NCBI RefSeq assembly: GCF_009862785.1
Contig: NZ_WWHU01000001.1
Location: 1,302,001 to 1,366,000 of the forward strand
DNA: 64,000 nt
Origin: Gordonia sp. SID5947
Lineage (GTDB): Bacteria; Actinomycetota; Actinomycetes; Mycobacteriales; Mycobacteriaceae
Direction: 5' to 3'
Both the position numbers and the translations under genes were made by a program. This document shows positions 29,331 through 38,330 of this stretch, in pieces (position 1 is the first letter of the stretch; every line of letters begins with the position of its first letter). The notes beneath the pieces are model-generated. The model saw nothing but the letters and a program-made list of their open reading frames with translations, was not told the origin of the DNA and searched no databases.

Positions 29331-30862
29331 CGGTGACCTCGTCGGTCCCGGTACAGCAACGCCTCGGCGATCTCTGTCTCACCGGGCACCGTACAGCCCT
29401 TGAGGTCGGCCAAGGTCCAGGCGAGTCGAATTGCGCGATCGGCGCCGCGGGCGGTCACCCTTCCGTCACGCAGGAAGAGTTCGATTGGCCGCAATGCCTT
29501 GGGCGACAATCGGTATTGCTGCCGCAGGGACGCACCCGGAACCTCGGCGTTCGTCAGCCAGCCGTGGTCCGACCATCGCTCGATCGCGGTTGCCCGGGCG
29601 CGCGAGACGCGCTCGCGTACCGTCGCGCTGGTCTCCTCGACCGAGCTCATCAATGCTGTGTTGCCGGGCGGATCCATGCGTACTCGGATGTCGACGCGAT
29701 CCATCAACGGACCCGACAGCTTTCCGAGATACCGCCGTCGGGCGATGGCGGAGCAGACGCAGTCGATGTCGTGTGCCGGTGCGCAGGGACACGGATTCGC
29801 CGCCATGATGAGTTGGAAACGAGACGGGTACGTCGCCACGCCGTCTCGTCGCGAGACACGAACCTCGCCCTCCTCCAAGGGTTGTCGCAATGAGTCCAGA
29901 ACCTTTGCCCCCATCTCGGCACATTCGTCGAGGAACAGGACGCCGCGGTGGGCACGGGAGACGGCGCCCGGACGGGCCATCCCCGTACCGCCGCCGAGCA
30001 GGGCGGTCACGGTTGTCGTGTGATGCGGCGCGACGAACGGTGCATCGGTGATGAGCGGATGGCCGGCCCGCAGGGTTCCGGCGATGGAGTGGATGGCGGT
30101 CACCTCCAGGGATTCTTCGGGGCACAGCGCAGGCAGGATGCCGGGCAGTCGCCGCGCGAGCATCGTCTTGCCGATGCCGGGAGGTCCCGTCATCAAGACG
30201 TGATGCGCACCCGCAGCGGCGATCTCGAGGGCGTGGCGAGCTTCGGCCTGACCGACGACATCACCGAGGTCGGCGACCGCCGGCGGTGGCGGGGCACCCT
30301 CGGCGTCGGAGACCGTGTCCAGCACATGATCGCCTGCCAGCCAGCGGACGACCTCCCCCAACGTCTGCGCACCGCCGACGTCGAGATCGGCGACCAGGGC
30401 CGCCTCGGCTATGTTCGGGATCGGCACGACGGCATGGGAGAAGCCGCAGTCACGAGCCCGCTTCAGGGCAGGCAATACGCCGCGCACCGGCCGTAACCCG
30501 CCGTCGAGGCCGAGCTCGCCGAGGAACACCGTGCGGCCCAACCGTGTGGTGGCGACTTGTTCGGTCGCGGCGAGGATCGCCAATGCCATGCCGAGGTCGA
30601 ACGACGATCCCGCCTTGGGAAGATCGGCCGGCGCGAGGGAGACCGTCACCTTCATGTCCGGGAACTTCAACGCGCTGTTGGAGATTGCCGCGCGTACCCG
30701 GTCACGGGCCTCACGGAGCGATGCGTCGACTGTGCCGGTGACCGCGAAGCCCGGCAACCCCTGCCCGACGTTCGCCTGGATCTCGATCTCGCGAGCAGCA
30801 AATGCGTTCAGTCCCACCGAATGCACACGACCGAGCCCGGTGACGAGCCCCGGCTCGCTCAC
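29327..30862 (-). CDS. ComM/YifB-family AAA ATPase (magnesium-chelatase-like)
   Basis: Hexameric helicase linked to branch migration in natural transformation. The N-terminal ChlI-like domain (ASLREARDRVRAAISNS, LAPADLPKAGSSFDL) is followed by an AAA core with Walker A GPPGIGKTM, Walker B VLFLDE and sensor ANPCPC, and a C-terminal Mg_chelatase_C domain. The GTG start at 30862 overlaps the yraN stop by 4 bp. Length 511 residues. Earlier in-frame starts lie within yraN and lack homology. Confidence 0.92.
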   Translation of the reverse strand: MSEPGLVTGLGRVHSVGLNAFAAREIEIQANVGQGLPGFAVTGTVDASLREARDRVRAAISNSALKFPDMKVTVSLAPADLPKAGSSFDLGMALAILAATEQVATTRLGRTVFLGELGLDGGLRPVRGVLPALKRARDCGFSHAVVPIPNIAEAALVADLDVGGAQTLGEVVRWLAGDHVLDTVSDAEGAPPPPAVADLGDVVGQAEARHALEIAAAGAHHVLMTGPPGIGKTMLARRLPGILPALCPEESLEVTAIHSIAGTLRAGHPLITDAPFVAPHHTTTVTALLGGGTGMARPGAVSRAHRGVLFLDECAEMGAKVLDSLRQPLEEGEVRVSRRDGVATYPSRFQLIMAANPCPCAPAHDIDCVCSAIARRRYLGKLSGPLMDRVDIRVRMDPPGNTALMSSVEETSATVRERVSRARATAIERWSDHGWLTNAEVPGASLRQQYRLSPKALRPIELFLRDGRVTARGADRAIRLAWTLADLKGCTVPGETEIAEALLYRDRRGHR

Positions 30863-31281
30863 TCGAACACTCCCTGATGACGACGCACCACCGCCCGGCC
30901 GACGGCCATGGGGTCGCGCGCATCGAGTTGGACAGACAGGACGTCGAAGCGAATCCGGCTCCACCATTGCGTGCGGTTCTCGGCCAGCCACTGTCGGGTC
31001 AGACGACGCATCCGGGCGAGCTTCAGTGGCGTCACGGCCGCGGCCGGATCGTCGAAGACCCGAGACGCGCGCGTCTTCACCTCCACGACGACCAGCACCG
31101 AGCCGTCGGCGGCAATCAGGTCCAGTTCGCCGTATCGGTTGCGCCAGTTACGCTCCAGGACCGTCCAGCCGAGACCCTGCACGTGTTCGGCGGCCAGATC
31201 TTCACCCAGCCTGCCGATGTCCGCGCTGCGGGGGCGCCGGGGCGGGCTCGACCCGGGCGGCCGGGATACGTTGTCGCTCAT
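30859..31281 (-). CDS. YraN/UPF0102 nuclease-like protein
   Basis: A 140-residue restriction-endonuclease-fold protein: GEDLAAEHVQGLGWTVLERNWR, GELDLIAADG and VVVEVKTR, where E, D and EVK are the family nuclease-like residues. Function is unclear in most bacteria. First gene of yraN-comM-dprA. Confidence 0.9.
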   Translation of the reverse strand: MSDNVSRPPGSSPPRRPRSADIGRLGEDLAAEHVQGLGWTVLERNWRNRYGELDLIAADGSVLVVVEVKTRASRVFDDPAAAVTPLKLARMRRLTRQWLAENRTQWWSRIRFDVLSVQLDARDPMAVGRAVVRRHQGVFE

Positions 31282-31408
31282 GACATGAGCATGGCCGCGC
31301 GCAGCGACGATTCAGTCGGGCAACCACGGATTCGACCCGTTCTGTGGATCGTTCACAGAATGTGAACACCCGACCTCACACCCCAACCCGCACCCCGACG
31401 ACGATTCC

Positions 31409-31445
31409 GTAGCAGTAATCCGCGGCACACGCGGACTGTTGCTAC
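31409..31445 (-). terminator. Terminator-like hairpin after the DUF2469 gene
   Basis: GTAGCA and TGCTAC plus an inner TCCGCG/CGCGGA stem enclose a 5-nt loop and a small internal bulge. It lies 8 bp past the DUF2469 stop on the minus strand and could end the rpsP-to-DUF2469 transcript before yraN. Confidence 0.55.
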
Positions 31446-31453
31446 GAAACCGA

Positions 31454-31765
31454 TCAGGGTTCGTCGGGGAGGCGGAGTTCCGGCTTCTCGAGCTCTTCGA
31501 TGTTCACGTCCTTGAACGTGATGACCCGGACCTGTTTGACGAAGCGGGCCGGCCGGTACATGTCCCAGACCCAGGCGTCGGACATCCGGAGCTCGAAGTA
31601 GATCTCGCCCTCGGTGTTGCGGGGCACCATCTCCACCGCGTTGGCCAGGTAGAAGCGCCGTTCGGTCTCCACCACGTAGGTGAACTGACCGACAATGTCC
31701 TTGTACTCGCGGTACAGGGAGAGTTCCATCTCGGTTTCGTACTTCTCGAGATCCTCAGCACTCAT
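31454..31765 (-). CDS. DUF2469 protein
   Basis: A 103-residue acidic protein conserved across actinobacteria beside rnhB ([30 protein letters not shown], then [22 protein letters not shown]). Function unknown. Its ATG overlaps the 3' end of rnhB by 11 bp. Confidence 0.9.
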   Translation of the reverse strand: MSAEDLEKYETEMELSLYREYKDIVGQFTYVVETERRFYLANAVEMVPRNTEGEIYFELRMSDAWVWDMYRPARFVKQVRVITFKDVNIEELEKPELRLPDEP

Positions 31766-32446
31766 TCGTCAAGCCTATCGTGGTCGGGTCGGGGCCGGTC
31801 GTCACCCGCGCGGCGACATTCCGGTAGGACATACGGTGCTGCACCGACGGTCCGTGACGGTCGATGCACGCCATGTGGCGGGCCGTGCTGTAGCCCTTGT
31901 GAACCGCGAAATCGTAGCCTGGCAGGTCTGCGTCCATCGCCACCATGATCCGGTCTCGGGTGACCTTGGCGATGATGCTGGCGGCCGCGATGCAGGCAGC
32001 CGCGCCATCGCCCCCGATCACCGGCAGCGACGGTACCGTCAGTCCCGGCACGACGAATCCGTCCGAGAGCACGTACCCGGGGTCACGTCGAGCCCGGCGA
32101 CCGCGCGGCGCATCCCCTCGATGTTCGCGACATGGATGCCGATCCGGTCGATCTCGTCCGCGTCGATGATCACCGCGCTCCAGCTCAATGCGTACTTCGT
32201 CACCGCTGTGTACAACGACTCACGCACCGTCTCGGTGAGGCGCTTGGAGTCGTCGAGATCGGCGAGCGACGCGATCTGCGTGGGCTTGAGGACACACGCG
32301 GCCACCACAAGCGGGCCCGCACACGCTCCTCTGCCTGCTTCGTCGACGCCGGCGACCGGCCCGAGTCCATTGCGGTGCAGCGCGAACTCGAAGGTGCGCA
32401 GGCTGGCGGCACGACGAATCGGGAACCGCGGAGGCCAACGGCTCAC
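31755..32446 (-). CDS. rnhB: Ribonuclease HII (frameshifted in this sequence)
   Basis: Removes ribonucleotides from DNA and RNA-DNA hybrids. The first part has the catalytic motif [13 protein letters not shown] and ends with [15 protein letters not shown]; the rest, [25 protein letters not shown] and the [11 protein letters not shown] motif, is one frame off. One extra base in the CCCGGGG tract at 32076-32082 makes a 230-residue enzyme with all four acidic residues. Start ATG 32446. Confidence 0.9.
32076..32082 (-). other. Apparent frameshift site in rnhB
   Basis: Plus-strand CCCGGGG. An extra G on the coding strand (C on the plus strand) changes TPGTC to TPGYVLSDG, the family sequence. Confidence 0.85.
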
Positions 32447-32480
32447 ACCTCACCTCCCCACACCAGCGCGATCCCCGAGT

Positions 32481-33353
32481 TCATGACTGGGGATTGTGCG
32501 AGGACACACCACCGATCCGCGAGAAGGGATAGATGATGAAACGAACTTTGCCGCGGATGTCGCTCTCCGGCACCGTGCCGTGGAACTCGTCCTCCATGTG
32601 GAATCGGGAGTCCGCCGAATTGGCGCGGTTGTCCCCCATCACCCACACATTGCCGTCGGGCACCTTGACCGGGCCGAAATCGGGCCCGTAGCAGGCGTTC
32701 GGCTGACCGTCGGGACCTGCGGCCATCTCGTTGCCGGCCGCGACGTCCTCGGCCTGCAACGCCTTGTCGACGTACGGCTCGTTCAACGGCTTGCCGTCGA
32801 CCTTCACACCGACGTTCTCGGAGTTCTTGCATTCCACCGTCTGGCCGCCGGTCGCGATCACGCGCTTCACGAGGTCGTTCTCGTCGGGCGGTGCGAATCC
32901 GAACCACGACAGACCGTCCTGCAGACCGTGCACGACCGGATTCTCGGAGCGGGGCGAGAGCCACGCGCCGTCCCACGATTCGCTCGGGGCCTTGAACACC
33001 ACCACGTCGCCGGGGCTGGGGTCGCCGAAGCGATACGAGAGCTTGTCGATGACGATCCGGTCGTTGGTGCAACCCGCACAACCGTGCAGGGTCTGTTCCA
33101 TCGATTCGGACGGGATGACGTACTGCCGTCCGATGAACGTCTGCAACAGCCAGGTCAGCAGCAGAACGCAGCCGATGATGATGACGGCTTCGCGAAGCAG
33201 CGAGCCACGCTTCTCGGGTTTGTCACCCTTGGTGCGCCACGGGCGCTCATCAGGGTGGTCGCCGTCGTGGTCCCAGCCGTAGTCCCCCGCCTTGGAGGAC
33301 GAGCGGTCGGCAGTGTGTTCGGATTCCCCACCCGTGGAGTGTGTGTCGGCCAC
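32481..33353 (-). CDS. lepB: Signal peptidase I
   Basis: Cleaves signal peptides of secreted proteins. The catalytic pair is S84 (IPSESMEQTL) and K163 (DLVKRVIA). A hydrophobic anchor spans about residues 54-72 after a long acidic cytoplasmic N-terminus of about 50 residues. GDNRANSADSR is the box E motif. Length 290 residues. It lies between rplS and rnhB as in mycobacteria. Confidence 0.95.
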   Translation of the reverse strand: MADTHSTGGESEHTADRSSSKAGDYGWDHDGDHPDERPWRTKGDKPEKRGSLLREAVIIIGCVLLLTWLLQTFIGRQYVIPSESMEQTLHGCAGCTNDRIVIDKLSYRFGDPSPGDVVVFKAPSESWDGAWLSPRSENPVVHGLQDGLSWFGFAPPDENDLVKRVIATGGQTVECKNSENVGVKVDGKPLNEPYVDKALQAEDVAAGNEMAAGPDGQPNACYGPDFGPVKVPDGNVWVMGDNRANSADSRFHMEDEFHGTVPESDIRGKVRFIIYPFSRIGGVSSHNPQS

Positions 33354-33371
33354 GTCGTCAGGGTAGACGCG

Positions 33372-33713
33372 TCAGCGCTTTTCCTTGATCTTGGCTGCCT
33401 TACCGCGCAGATCGCGCAGATAGTAGAGCTTCGCGCGACGCACGTCACCACGGGTGACCACGTCGATCTTGGCGATGTTCGGGCTGTGCACCGGGAAGGT
33501 ACGCTCCACGCCGACGCCGAAGGACACCTTGCGAACGGTGAAGGTCTCGCGCACGCCGCCGCCCTGACGACGGATCACGACGCCCTTGAACACCTGGACG
33601 CGCTCCTTCGAGCCTTCGATGACCTTGACGTGGACGTCGAGGGTGTCACCGGGTCCGAAATCGGGGATGTCGTCGCGCAGCGACTGCTTGTCGAGAAAGT
33701 CGAGGGTGTTCAT
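33372..33713 (-). CDS. rplS: 50S ribosomal protein L19
   Basis: A 113-residue protein: [44 protein letters not shown] and [12 protein letters not shown] are the L19 signatures, with a basic C-terminal end. Start ATG 33713. Confidence 0.97.
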   Translation of the reverse strand: MNTLDFLDKQSLRDDIPDFGPGDTLDVHVKVIEGSKERVQVFKGVVIRRQGGGVRETFTVRKVSFGVGVERTFPVHSPNIAKIDVVTRGDVRRAKLYYLRDLRGKAAKIKEKR

Positions 33714-33790
33714 CGTGATGGGTCCAATCTGGCGGTTCGCGTGAACAGAGGAACCTGGCGGCCCGCACTCGACCCCCGACCGGCGGGTGA

Positions 33791-34765
33791 TCATGTGTGA
33801 GGTTCGACCGGTTCGTGCTCCGAGTCAAGGTGCGTCCCGGGACCACGTCCCGCAGGTGGGACATCATCGCCAGGCAACCCGACTATTGTGCCAGACAGAC
33901 CCCGCTGCGGCGAAATCGCCGGTGGCGGGGGCGCCGGATGCACCACGTGGTCGAGCCGATCCTCGGTTGCGGTCCGGACATGCGGCAAGACGTCGGGTCG
34001 ACCGGCGATGAGATCCTGCAGGAAGATCTTCACCCTGACGAACGGGCGCCGCAGCTTCCGTTCCCGCTCGATCGAGCGCTCCAGCTTCCTCGGTCGTGAC
34101 AGGTATCGCCACCGCGCCCACGGCGAGGTCGGACGCGCCAGTCGGATCACACCGACGATCAGCAGGGGCCACGCGAACACCCCGATCACCCCGGTCCACA
34201 CCTTGCCCTTCAGGACGACGATCGCGGCGAGGGCCAGGTTGAGCACGGCGGCGATCAGATCGACCACGAACGTGCGTCCGACGCGCAGGTCGTGGAGGGC
34301 GTCGAAGTAGAGGTCGAGGGGCCGGAAACCGAGCAGGATCATGCCGGTGGCGGCCAGTGCGATGAAGACCGCATCCACCGACGTCCGCCCCTCCTGCGAC
34401 CAGTAGACGTCACGGAGGTAGAAGATCAGCGCGAACTCGTCGAGGATCAGCGCGGCACCGATGCCGAACAGTCCGGCCAGGACCGACATGGCCGCCTGGT
34501 CGCCACTGAGCGCGAAGGCGATCAACCCGAGTCCCGACAACAAGGTCAGCACCACACCGAACACCACGTGGTGGATGTGGGTGTCACCCGCGGTGACGTT
34601 GGAGAACCACCACCGCACATCGGCTCGGATCAGCCGGACGCTGATGCGGATCACGACGAATCCGACGATCAGGCCCAGGAAGAACACCAACAGCGGCAAC
34701 CGTCCCCGCTCGATGATGTCGTGCGACATCCAGTCGGCGGCCCTGTTCGAGAGCCAGTGGTGCAC
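33791..34765 (-). CDS. Uncharacterised membrane protein with His cluster
   Basis: I do not recognise a named family. The 324-residue protein has about six hydrophobic helices within residues 22-206, then a basic stretch ([22 protein letters not shown]) and a proline-rich tail of about 70 residues. Residues H63, H65 and H66 in GDTHIHH face the second helix, and D109-E110 ([15 protein letters not shown]) follow the third. Such a pattern could bind a metal, but this is inference. Start is GTG 34765. It separates rplS from trmD, which are usually adjacent. Confidence 0.75.
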   Translation of the reverse strand: MHHWLSNRAADWMSHDIIERGRLPLLVFFLGLIVGFVVIRISVRLIRADVRWWFSNVTAGDTHIHHVVFGVVLTLLSGLGLIAFALSGDQAAMSVLAGLFGIGAALILDEFALIFYLRDVYWSQEGRTSVDAVFIALAATGMILLGFRPLDLYFDALHDLRVGRTFVVDLIAAVLNLALAAIVVLKGKVWTGVIGVFAWPLLIVGVIRLARPTSPWARWRYLSRPRKLERSIERERKLRRPFVRVKIFLQDLIAGRPDVLPHVRTATEDRLDHVVHPAPPPPAISPQRGLSGTIVGLPGDDVPPAGRGPGTHLDSEHEPVEPHT

Positions 34766-34803
34766 ACGCCAAGGCTAATGCCGCCACTCGTCCCGCGGGG
34801 CGT

Positions 34804-35508
34804 TCACTCGCCTCGATCACCAGGCCAGTCGCCCGGCAGCAGATCGGGCCGGCGCGCCTGCGTCCTCGCCCGCGACTGTTCATACCGCCAGGCCGCCACC
34901 TTCGCATGGTCGCCACTGAGCAACACCGGTGGCACGTCGAGACCTCGCCACGTCACCGGGCGCGTGTAGCTCGGCCCCTCGAGCAACCCGTCGGAGAATG
35001 AATCCTCTTGGTGTGATCGAGGATTGCCGAGGACGCCGTCGATCAGCCGCACGGTGGCCTCGATCATCGCCATCGCGGCGGACTCACCACCGATGAGGAC
35101 GAAATCGCCGAGCGACACCTCCTCCACCCGTACCCGGCGAGCCGCGTCGTCGAACACGCGCTGATCGATGCCCTCATAGCGCCCGCAGGCGAAGACCAGA
35201 TGATCTTCGTGGCTCCAGCGCTGTGCGGTCGCCTGCGTGAACGGCACGCCCGCGGGCGTCGGGACCACCAGCAACGCCTCATCGGGGCACACATCGTCCA
35301 GACACGGGCCCCACACCTCGGGCTTCATCACCATCCCCGGCCCGCCGCCGTAGGGCGAGTCGTCGACACTGCGGTGCACGTCATGGGTCCATTTGCGCAG
35401 ATCGTGTACTTCGACACTGATGCGGCCGGCGTCGATCGCCTTGCCCAGCAAGGCAACCCGCAACGGGTCCAGATACTCGGGAAAAATGGATACGACGTCG
35501 ATGCGCAT
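34804..35508 (-). CDS. trmD: tRNA (guanine-N1)-methyltransferase TrmD
   Basis: Methylates G37 of tRNA with a trefoil-knot SPOUT fold. Motifs: [55 protein letters not shown] and the TRPxxWRG element. The 234 residues fit the family. Start ATG 35508 lies 2 bp after the rimM stop codon. Confidence 0.97.
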   Translation of the reverse strand: MRIDVVSIFPEYLDPLRVALLGKAIDAGRISVEVHDLRKWTHDVHRSVDDSPYGGGPGMVMKPEVWGPCLDDVCPDEALLVVPTPAGVPFTQATAQRWSHEDHLVFACGRYEGIDQRVFDDAARRVRVEEVSLGDFVLIGGESAAMAMIEATVRLIDGVLGNPRSHQEDSFSDGLLEGPSYTRPVTWRGLDVPPVLLSGDHAKVAAWRYEQSRARTQARRPDLLPGDWPGDRGE

Positions 35509-35510
35509 CG

Positions 35511-36027
35511 TCAGGCCTCGGGATCCAACAAGCCGTCGGGGGATCGATCTCGATGAGCTCGGACGTCACGGTGGGCACGATCTCGCGCACGAACGGAACC
35601 AGCACTTCGGTGCCCGCCGGAGTCGTCACGGCGAGGATCTCGCCGCCGGGCAGGTGCAGCACGGACTTGACCACGCCGACCTCGGTCCCGTCGACAGTCG
35701 CGACCGGTAAGCCCTCGAGTTCGTGATCGTAGAATTCGTCGGGATCCTCACCGGAGTCCACCTCGGAACTGTCGATGAGAAACAGTGTGCCGCGCAGGTT
35801 GTCGGCGGCCGTCCGGTCCGCGACGTCGGCCAGGGACAGCAACAGCCGCCCGGCATGGTGCCGGGCGGCTGTCACCGTGAATGTCTTCTCCCCGCCCCGC
35901 GCGGCAGACGACCGCGCAGGTGGGTGCCGGGAGCGAAACGCGACTCCGGGTCGTCGGTGCGGATGTCGACGACCACCTCACCGCGTACACCGTGCGACTT
36001 GGCCACACGGCCCACCACGAGATCCAT
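35511..36027 (-). CDS. rimM: 16S rRNA processing protein RimM (two frameshifts in this sequence)
   Basis: Assists 30S maturation, binding S19. The N-terminal part [28 protein letters not shown] reads from ATG 36027 to PRGAG, where the frame breaks. The middle, [19 protein letters not shown] to ELIEIDPP, is in a second frame. The end, DGLLDPEA, is back in another. One extra base at 35890-35898 and one at 35538-35542 give a 172-residue protein with the barrel and PRC domains. No decay is visible apart from these two sites. Confidence 0.9.
35538..35542 (-). other. Apparent frameshift site in rimM, 3' end
   Basis: Plus-strand GGGGG; a sixth G gives [11 protein letters not shown] and a stop 2 bp before trmD. 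Confidence 0.85.
35842..35872. other. Perfect 14-bp inverted repeat inside rimM
   Basis: ACAGCCGCCCGGCA (35842-35855) and TGCCGGGCGGCTGT (35859-35872) pair around a 3-nt loop. It codes for part of TAARHHAG. So GC-rich a hairpin could disturb sequencing near the adjacent frameshift. Confidence 0.55.
35890..35898 (-). other. Apparent frameshift site in rimM, 5' part
   Basis: Plus-strand CCCCGCCCC. An extra C in either run restores [14 protein letters not shown]. Confidence 0.85.
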
Positions 36028-36044
36028 CGCGGAGTTGTTCTCGC

Positions 36045-36287
36045 TCAGCGATCGGTGTCGACGATGTCGACGCGCATGCCCCGGCCACCGATGCCGGTGA
36101 CGAGGGTGCGCAGAGCGGTCGCGGTGCGGCCGTTGCGGCCGATCACCTTCCCCAGGTCCTCTGGGTTCACGTGCACCTCGACCAAGCGGCCGCGACGACC
36201 GGTGATCATCTCCACGCGGACGTCGTCCGGGTTGGCGACGATGCCACGGACGAGATGCTCGACCGCGTCAGCGACGACTGCGGTCAC
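36045..36287 (-). CDS. KH-domain RNA-binding protein KhpA-like
   Basis: An 80-residue protein with a KH fold and the [18 protein letters not shown] motif (GxxGxxG loop). It is the conserved neighbour of rpsP and rimM. In other bacteria KhpA binds sRNA and mRNA. The GTG start overlaps the rpsP stop by 4 bp. Confidence 0.92.
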   Translation of the reverse strand: MTAVVADAVEHLVRGIVANPDDVRVEMITGRRGRLVEVHVNPEDLGKVIGRNGRTATALRTLVTGIGGRGMRVDIVDTDR

Positions 36288-36742
36288 GCGTCGGCCTTGT
36301 CGTCACCGGAGGTCGAAGCGGCAGCCTCGGCAGCGGGCTCCTCGTCGGCCTTCTTGGCAGCCTTCTTCTTCGGCGTGGTGGCCTCGGCAGCCGGTCCGCT
36401 GTCGGCGGCGGCCAACGCGGCGTTGAAGAGGTCCAGCTTCGACGGCTTCGGCTCCTTGGTCTTCAGCGTGCCCTCGGCGCCCGGGAGACCCTTGTGCTTC
36501 TGCCAGTCGCCGGTGACCTTGAGGATCGCCGCCACGGGCTCGGTCGGCTGTGCGCCGACACCCAGCCAGTACTGTGCGCGGTCGGAATCGACCTCGATCA
36601 GGCTCGGCTCTTCCTTCGGGTGGTACTTGCCGATGGTCTCGATCACCCGGCCGTTGCGGCGGGTCCGAGAATCTGCGACGACGATGCGGTACTGCGGGTT
36701 GCGAATCTTGCCGAGACGCGTGAGCTTGATCTTGACAGCCAT
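36284..36742 (-). CDS. rpsP: 30S ribosomal protein S16
   Basis: The 152-residue protein starts [26 protein letters not shown], with the S16 motif, then a lysine/alanine-rich tail of about 50 residues typical of actinobacteria. ATG 36742 follows GAGGAAAG. First gene of the rpsP-khpA-rimM-trmD operon. Confidence 0.96.
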   Translation of the reverse strand: MAVKIKLTRLGKIRNPQYRIVVADSRTRRNGRVIETIGKYHPKEEPSLIEVDSDRAQYWLGVGAQPTEPVAAILKVTGDWQKHKGLPGAEGTLKTKEPKPSKLDLFNAALAAADSGPAAEATTPKKKAAKKADEEPAAEAAASTSGDDKADA

Positions 36743-36951
36743 GTTTCTTTCCTCGAGTGGTCACTGCGCAATTCAGCGGCCCGTCCGGTGACGGACCCGG
36801 TTTTGCGATCTGTTGTGGTGTGACCGTCGGTCGGTACGTAACCGGCTCCGACGAACCAGCGTGCCATTCTGCCAGACCGGACCACGGGAGCAAAAATCGC
36901 GTCGATTCGAACCCAGCCGCCGACCGCCTGGGGCCGGTGCACGGGGTTCGA

Positions 36952-36987
36952 CATGTGGTTACCCACCCCGCTGAAGGTAACCACATG
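36952..36987. repeat. Perfect 12-bp inverted repeat, 12-bp spacer
   Basis: CATGTGGTTACC (36952-36963) and GGTAACCACATG (36976-36987). No T-run follows on either strand. Its core GGTTACC/GGTAACC resembles the nearby TTACC/GGTAA dyad. It may be an operator or a terminator of the ffh-amidohydrolase transcript. Confidence 0.6.
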
Positions 36988-37056
36988 CCGCGTGCCGACC
37001 GCGAAGACCCCGACTCACCGATATCCCGGCGGCGGCCCTCCCCTGACCTGCCACCG

Positions 37057-37076
37057 GGTGATGTCCGGTGATGTCC
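37057..37076. repeat. 10-bp tandem duplication
   Basis: GGTGATGTCC occurs twice without a gap. Confidence 0.6.
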
Positions 37077-37112
37077 CTCACGCCCGCGAACCCGTGCAAC
37101 GCGGTCGTCACA

Positions 37113-37126
37113 TTACCAGCCGGTAA
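37113..37126. promoter_or_regulatory. TTACC-N4-GGTAA dyad
   Basis: A 5-bp dyad with a 4-bp centre (TTACCAGCCGGTAA), the type of operator many TetR-family regulators use. Short, so a chance occurrence is possible. Confidence 0.3.
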
Positions 37127-37215
37127 GTTAGCGGTACCAACTCGAAGAACGTGGAGTATCTCACACGAACAGGTCACACACGGGGTGGCGAACTGCGGTT
37201 TTGCGCCCGACGAGA

Positions 37216-38325
37216 TCAGGAGATGGTTAGCCCGGAGCAAACGACCGCACGGGGGCGACGCAACGTCGTCAGGTCTTCGCGGGGGTCGTCGTCGAGGACG
37301 ATGAAGTCGGCGCGGTCGCCCTCACCGAGGACCCCGGCGCCGAGCCACTCCCGCGGCGCGACGCTGGCTGCTCGCAACGCCCCCAGCGCGCCGAAGCCGA
37401 CCGCGGCCATCGCCTCGATCTCGTCGACGATGCGGCCGTGCTCGACGAAACCACCCGCATCGGTGCCGGCGAACATCGAGACACCCGCCTCGCGGGCAGC
37501 GGCGAACACCGCCTCCGCGTTCTGGTGGAGCTTGCGCATGTTCGCCTGGTAGGTCGGGAACCGATCGGCGCCATCAGCGATACCCGGGAAGTTCTCCACC
37601 TGGATCAACGTGGGCACCAACGAGATCGACCGCTCGACCATCGCGTCCATGAGGTCGGTCGTCAGTCCGGTGCCGTGCTCGATGCAATCGACGCCCGCTT
37701 CGATGAGGTCGGGCAATGCGTCGGCGCCGAAGACATGGGCGGTGATCCGTGCTCCCCCCGCATGCGCAGCCGCCACCGCGGCGTCGAGCTGCCGCCGGGT
37801 CCACAGCGGCGCGAGATCCCCGACCTCACGGTCGATCCAGTCGCCGACGATCTTCACCCAGCCGTCACCGTCACGGGCCTGTTTGGTCACCTCGTCGGCG
37901 AGTTCGTCGGGGTTCTCCAGATCGACGCCGTAATCGCGCAGATAGCGCTTGGGTCGTGCGATGTGCTTGCCCGAGCGGATGAATCGCGGGCACGACGGAT
38001 CGTGGTCGAGCGGATGGGTGTCCAGCGGCGAACCCACCTCTCGGATCAGCAGCGTGCCCGCGCGCGCATCCGCCTTCGCGTAGTCGCGTGCCCGGTCGAT
38101 GGTGACGCCGAGCCCCGGTGCGATTCCTACGTGGTTGTGCGCATCCACCAGACCAGGGATGATCCAGCCGTCATCGACGACGGTACGAGCCGACGCGACA
38201 GGTTCGCGGGTGATGGTGTCACCCACCACCCAGAGGTCGATCTGTTCGTCGCCGAAGGGGTCGCGCCCACGGTAGTGCCGCACGTCGTCGGCGGGCGCCG
38301 ACCCGATCCCGATCGGTCCGGCCAC
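37216..38325 (-). CDS. Amidohydrolase family protein (Rv2915c-like)
   Basis: A 369-residue TIM-barrel metal hydrolase. HxH of the metal site is in PGLVDAHNHVG, a later His in ITAHVFGADA and CIEHGTG, and the Asp in AGTDAGGFVEHG. Substrate is unknown. It follows ffh by 5 bp on the same strand, as in mycobacteria, and probably is read with it. Confidence 0.85.
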   Translation of the reverse strand: MAGPIGIGSAPADDVRHYRGRDPFGDEQIDLWVVGDTITREPVASARTVVDDGWIIPGLVDAHNHVGIAPGLGVTIDRARDYAKADARAGTLLIREVGSPLDTHPLDHDPSCPRFIRSGKHIARPKRYLRDYGVDLENPDELADEVTKQARDGDGWVKIVGDWIDREVGDLAPLWTRRQLDAAVAAAHAGGARITAHVFGADALPDLIEAGVDCIEHGTGLTTDLMDAMVERSISLVPTLIQVENFPGIADGADRFPTYQANMRKLHQNAEAVFAAAREAGVSMFAGTDAGGFVEHGRIVDEIEAMAAVGFGALGALRAASVAPREWLGAGVLGEGDRADFIVLDDDPREDLTTLRRPRAVVCSGLTIS

Positions 38326-38330
38326 CGCCG

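Larger units (their letters stand above)
36743..37215. other. 473-bp intergenic region with inverted repeat and tandem duplication
   Basis: The space between the amidohydrolase 3' end and rpsP must hold the rpsP promoter. It contains a perfect 12-bp inverted repeat (36952-36987), a 10-bp tandem duplication (GGTGATGTCC twice, 37057-37076) and the dyad TTACC-AGCC-GGTAA (37113-37126). I see no convincing ORF on either strand. Confidence 0.6.
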
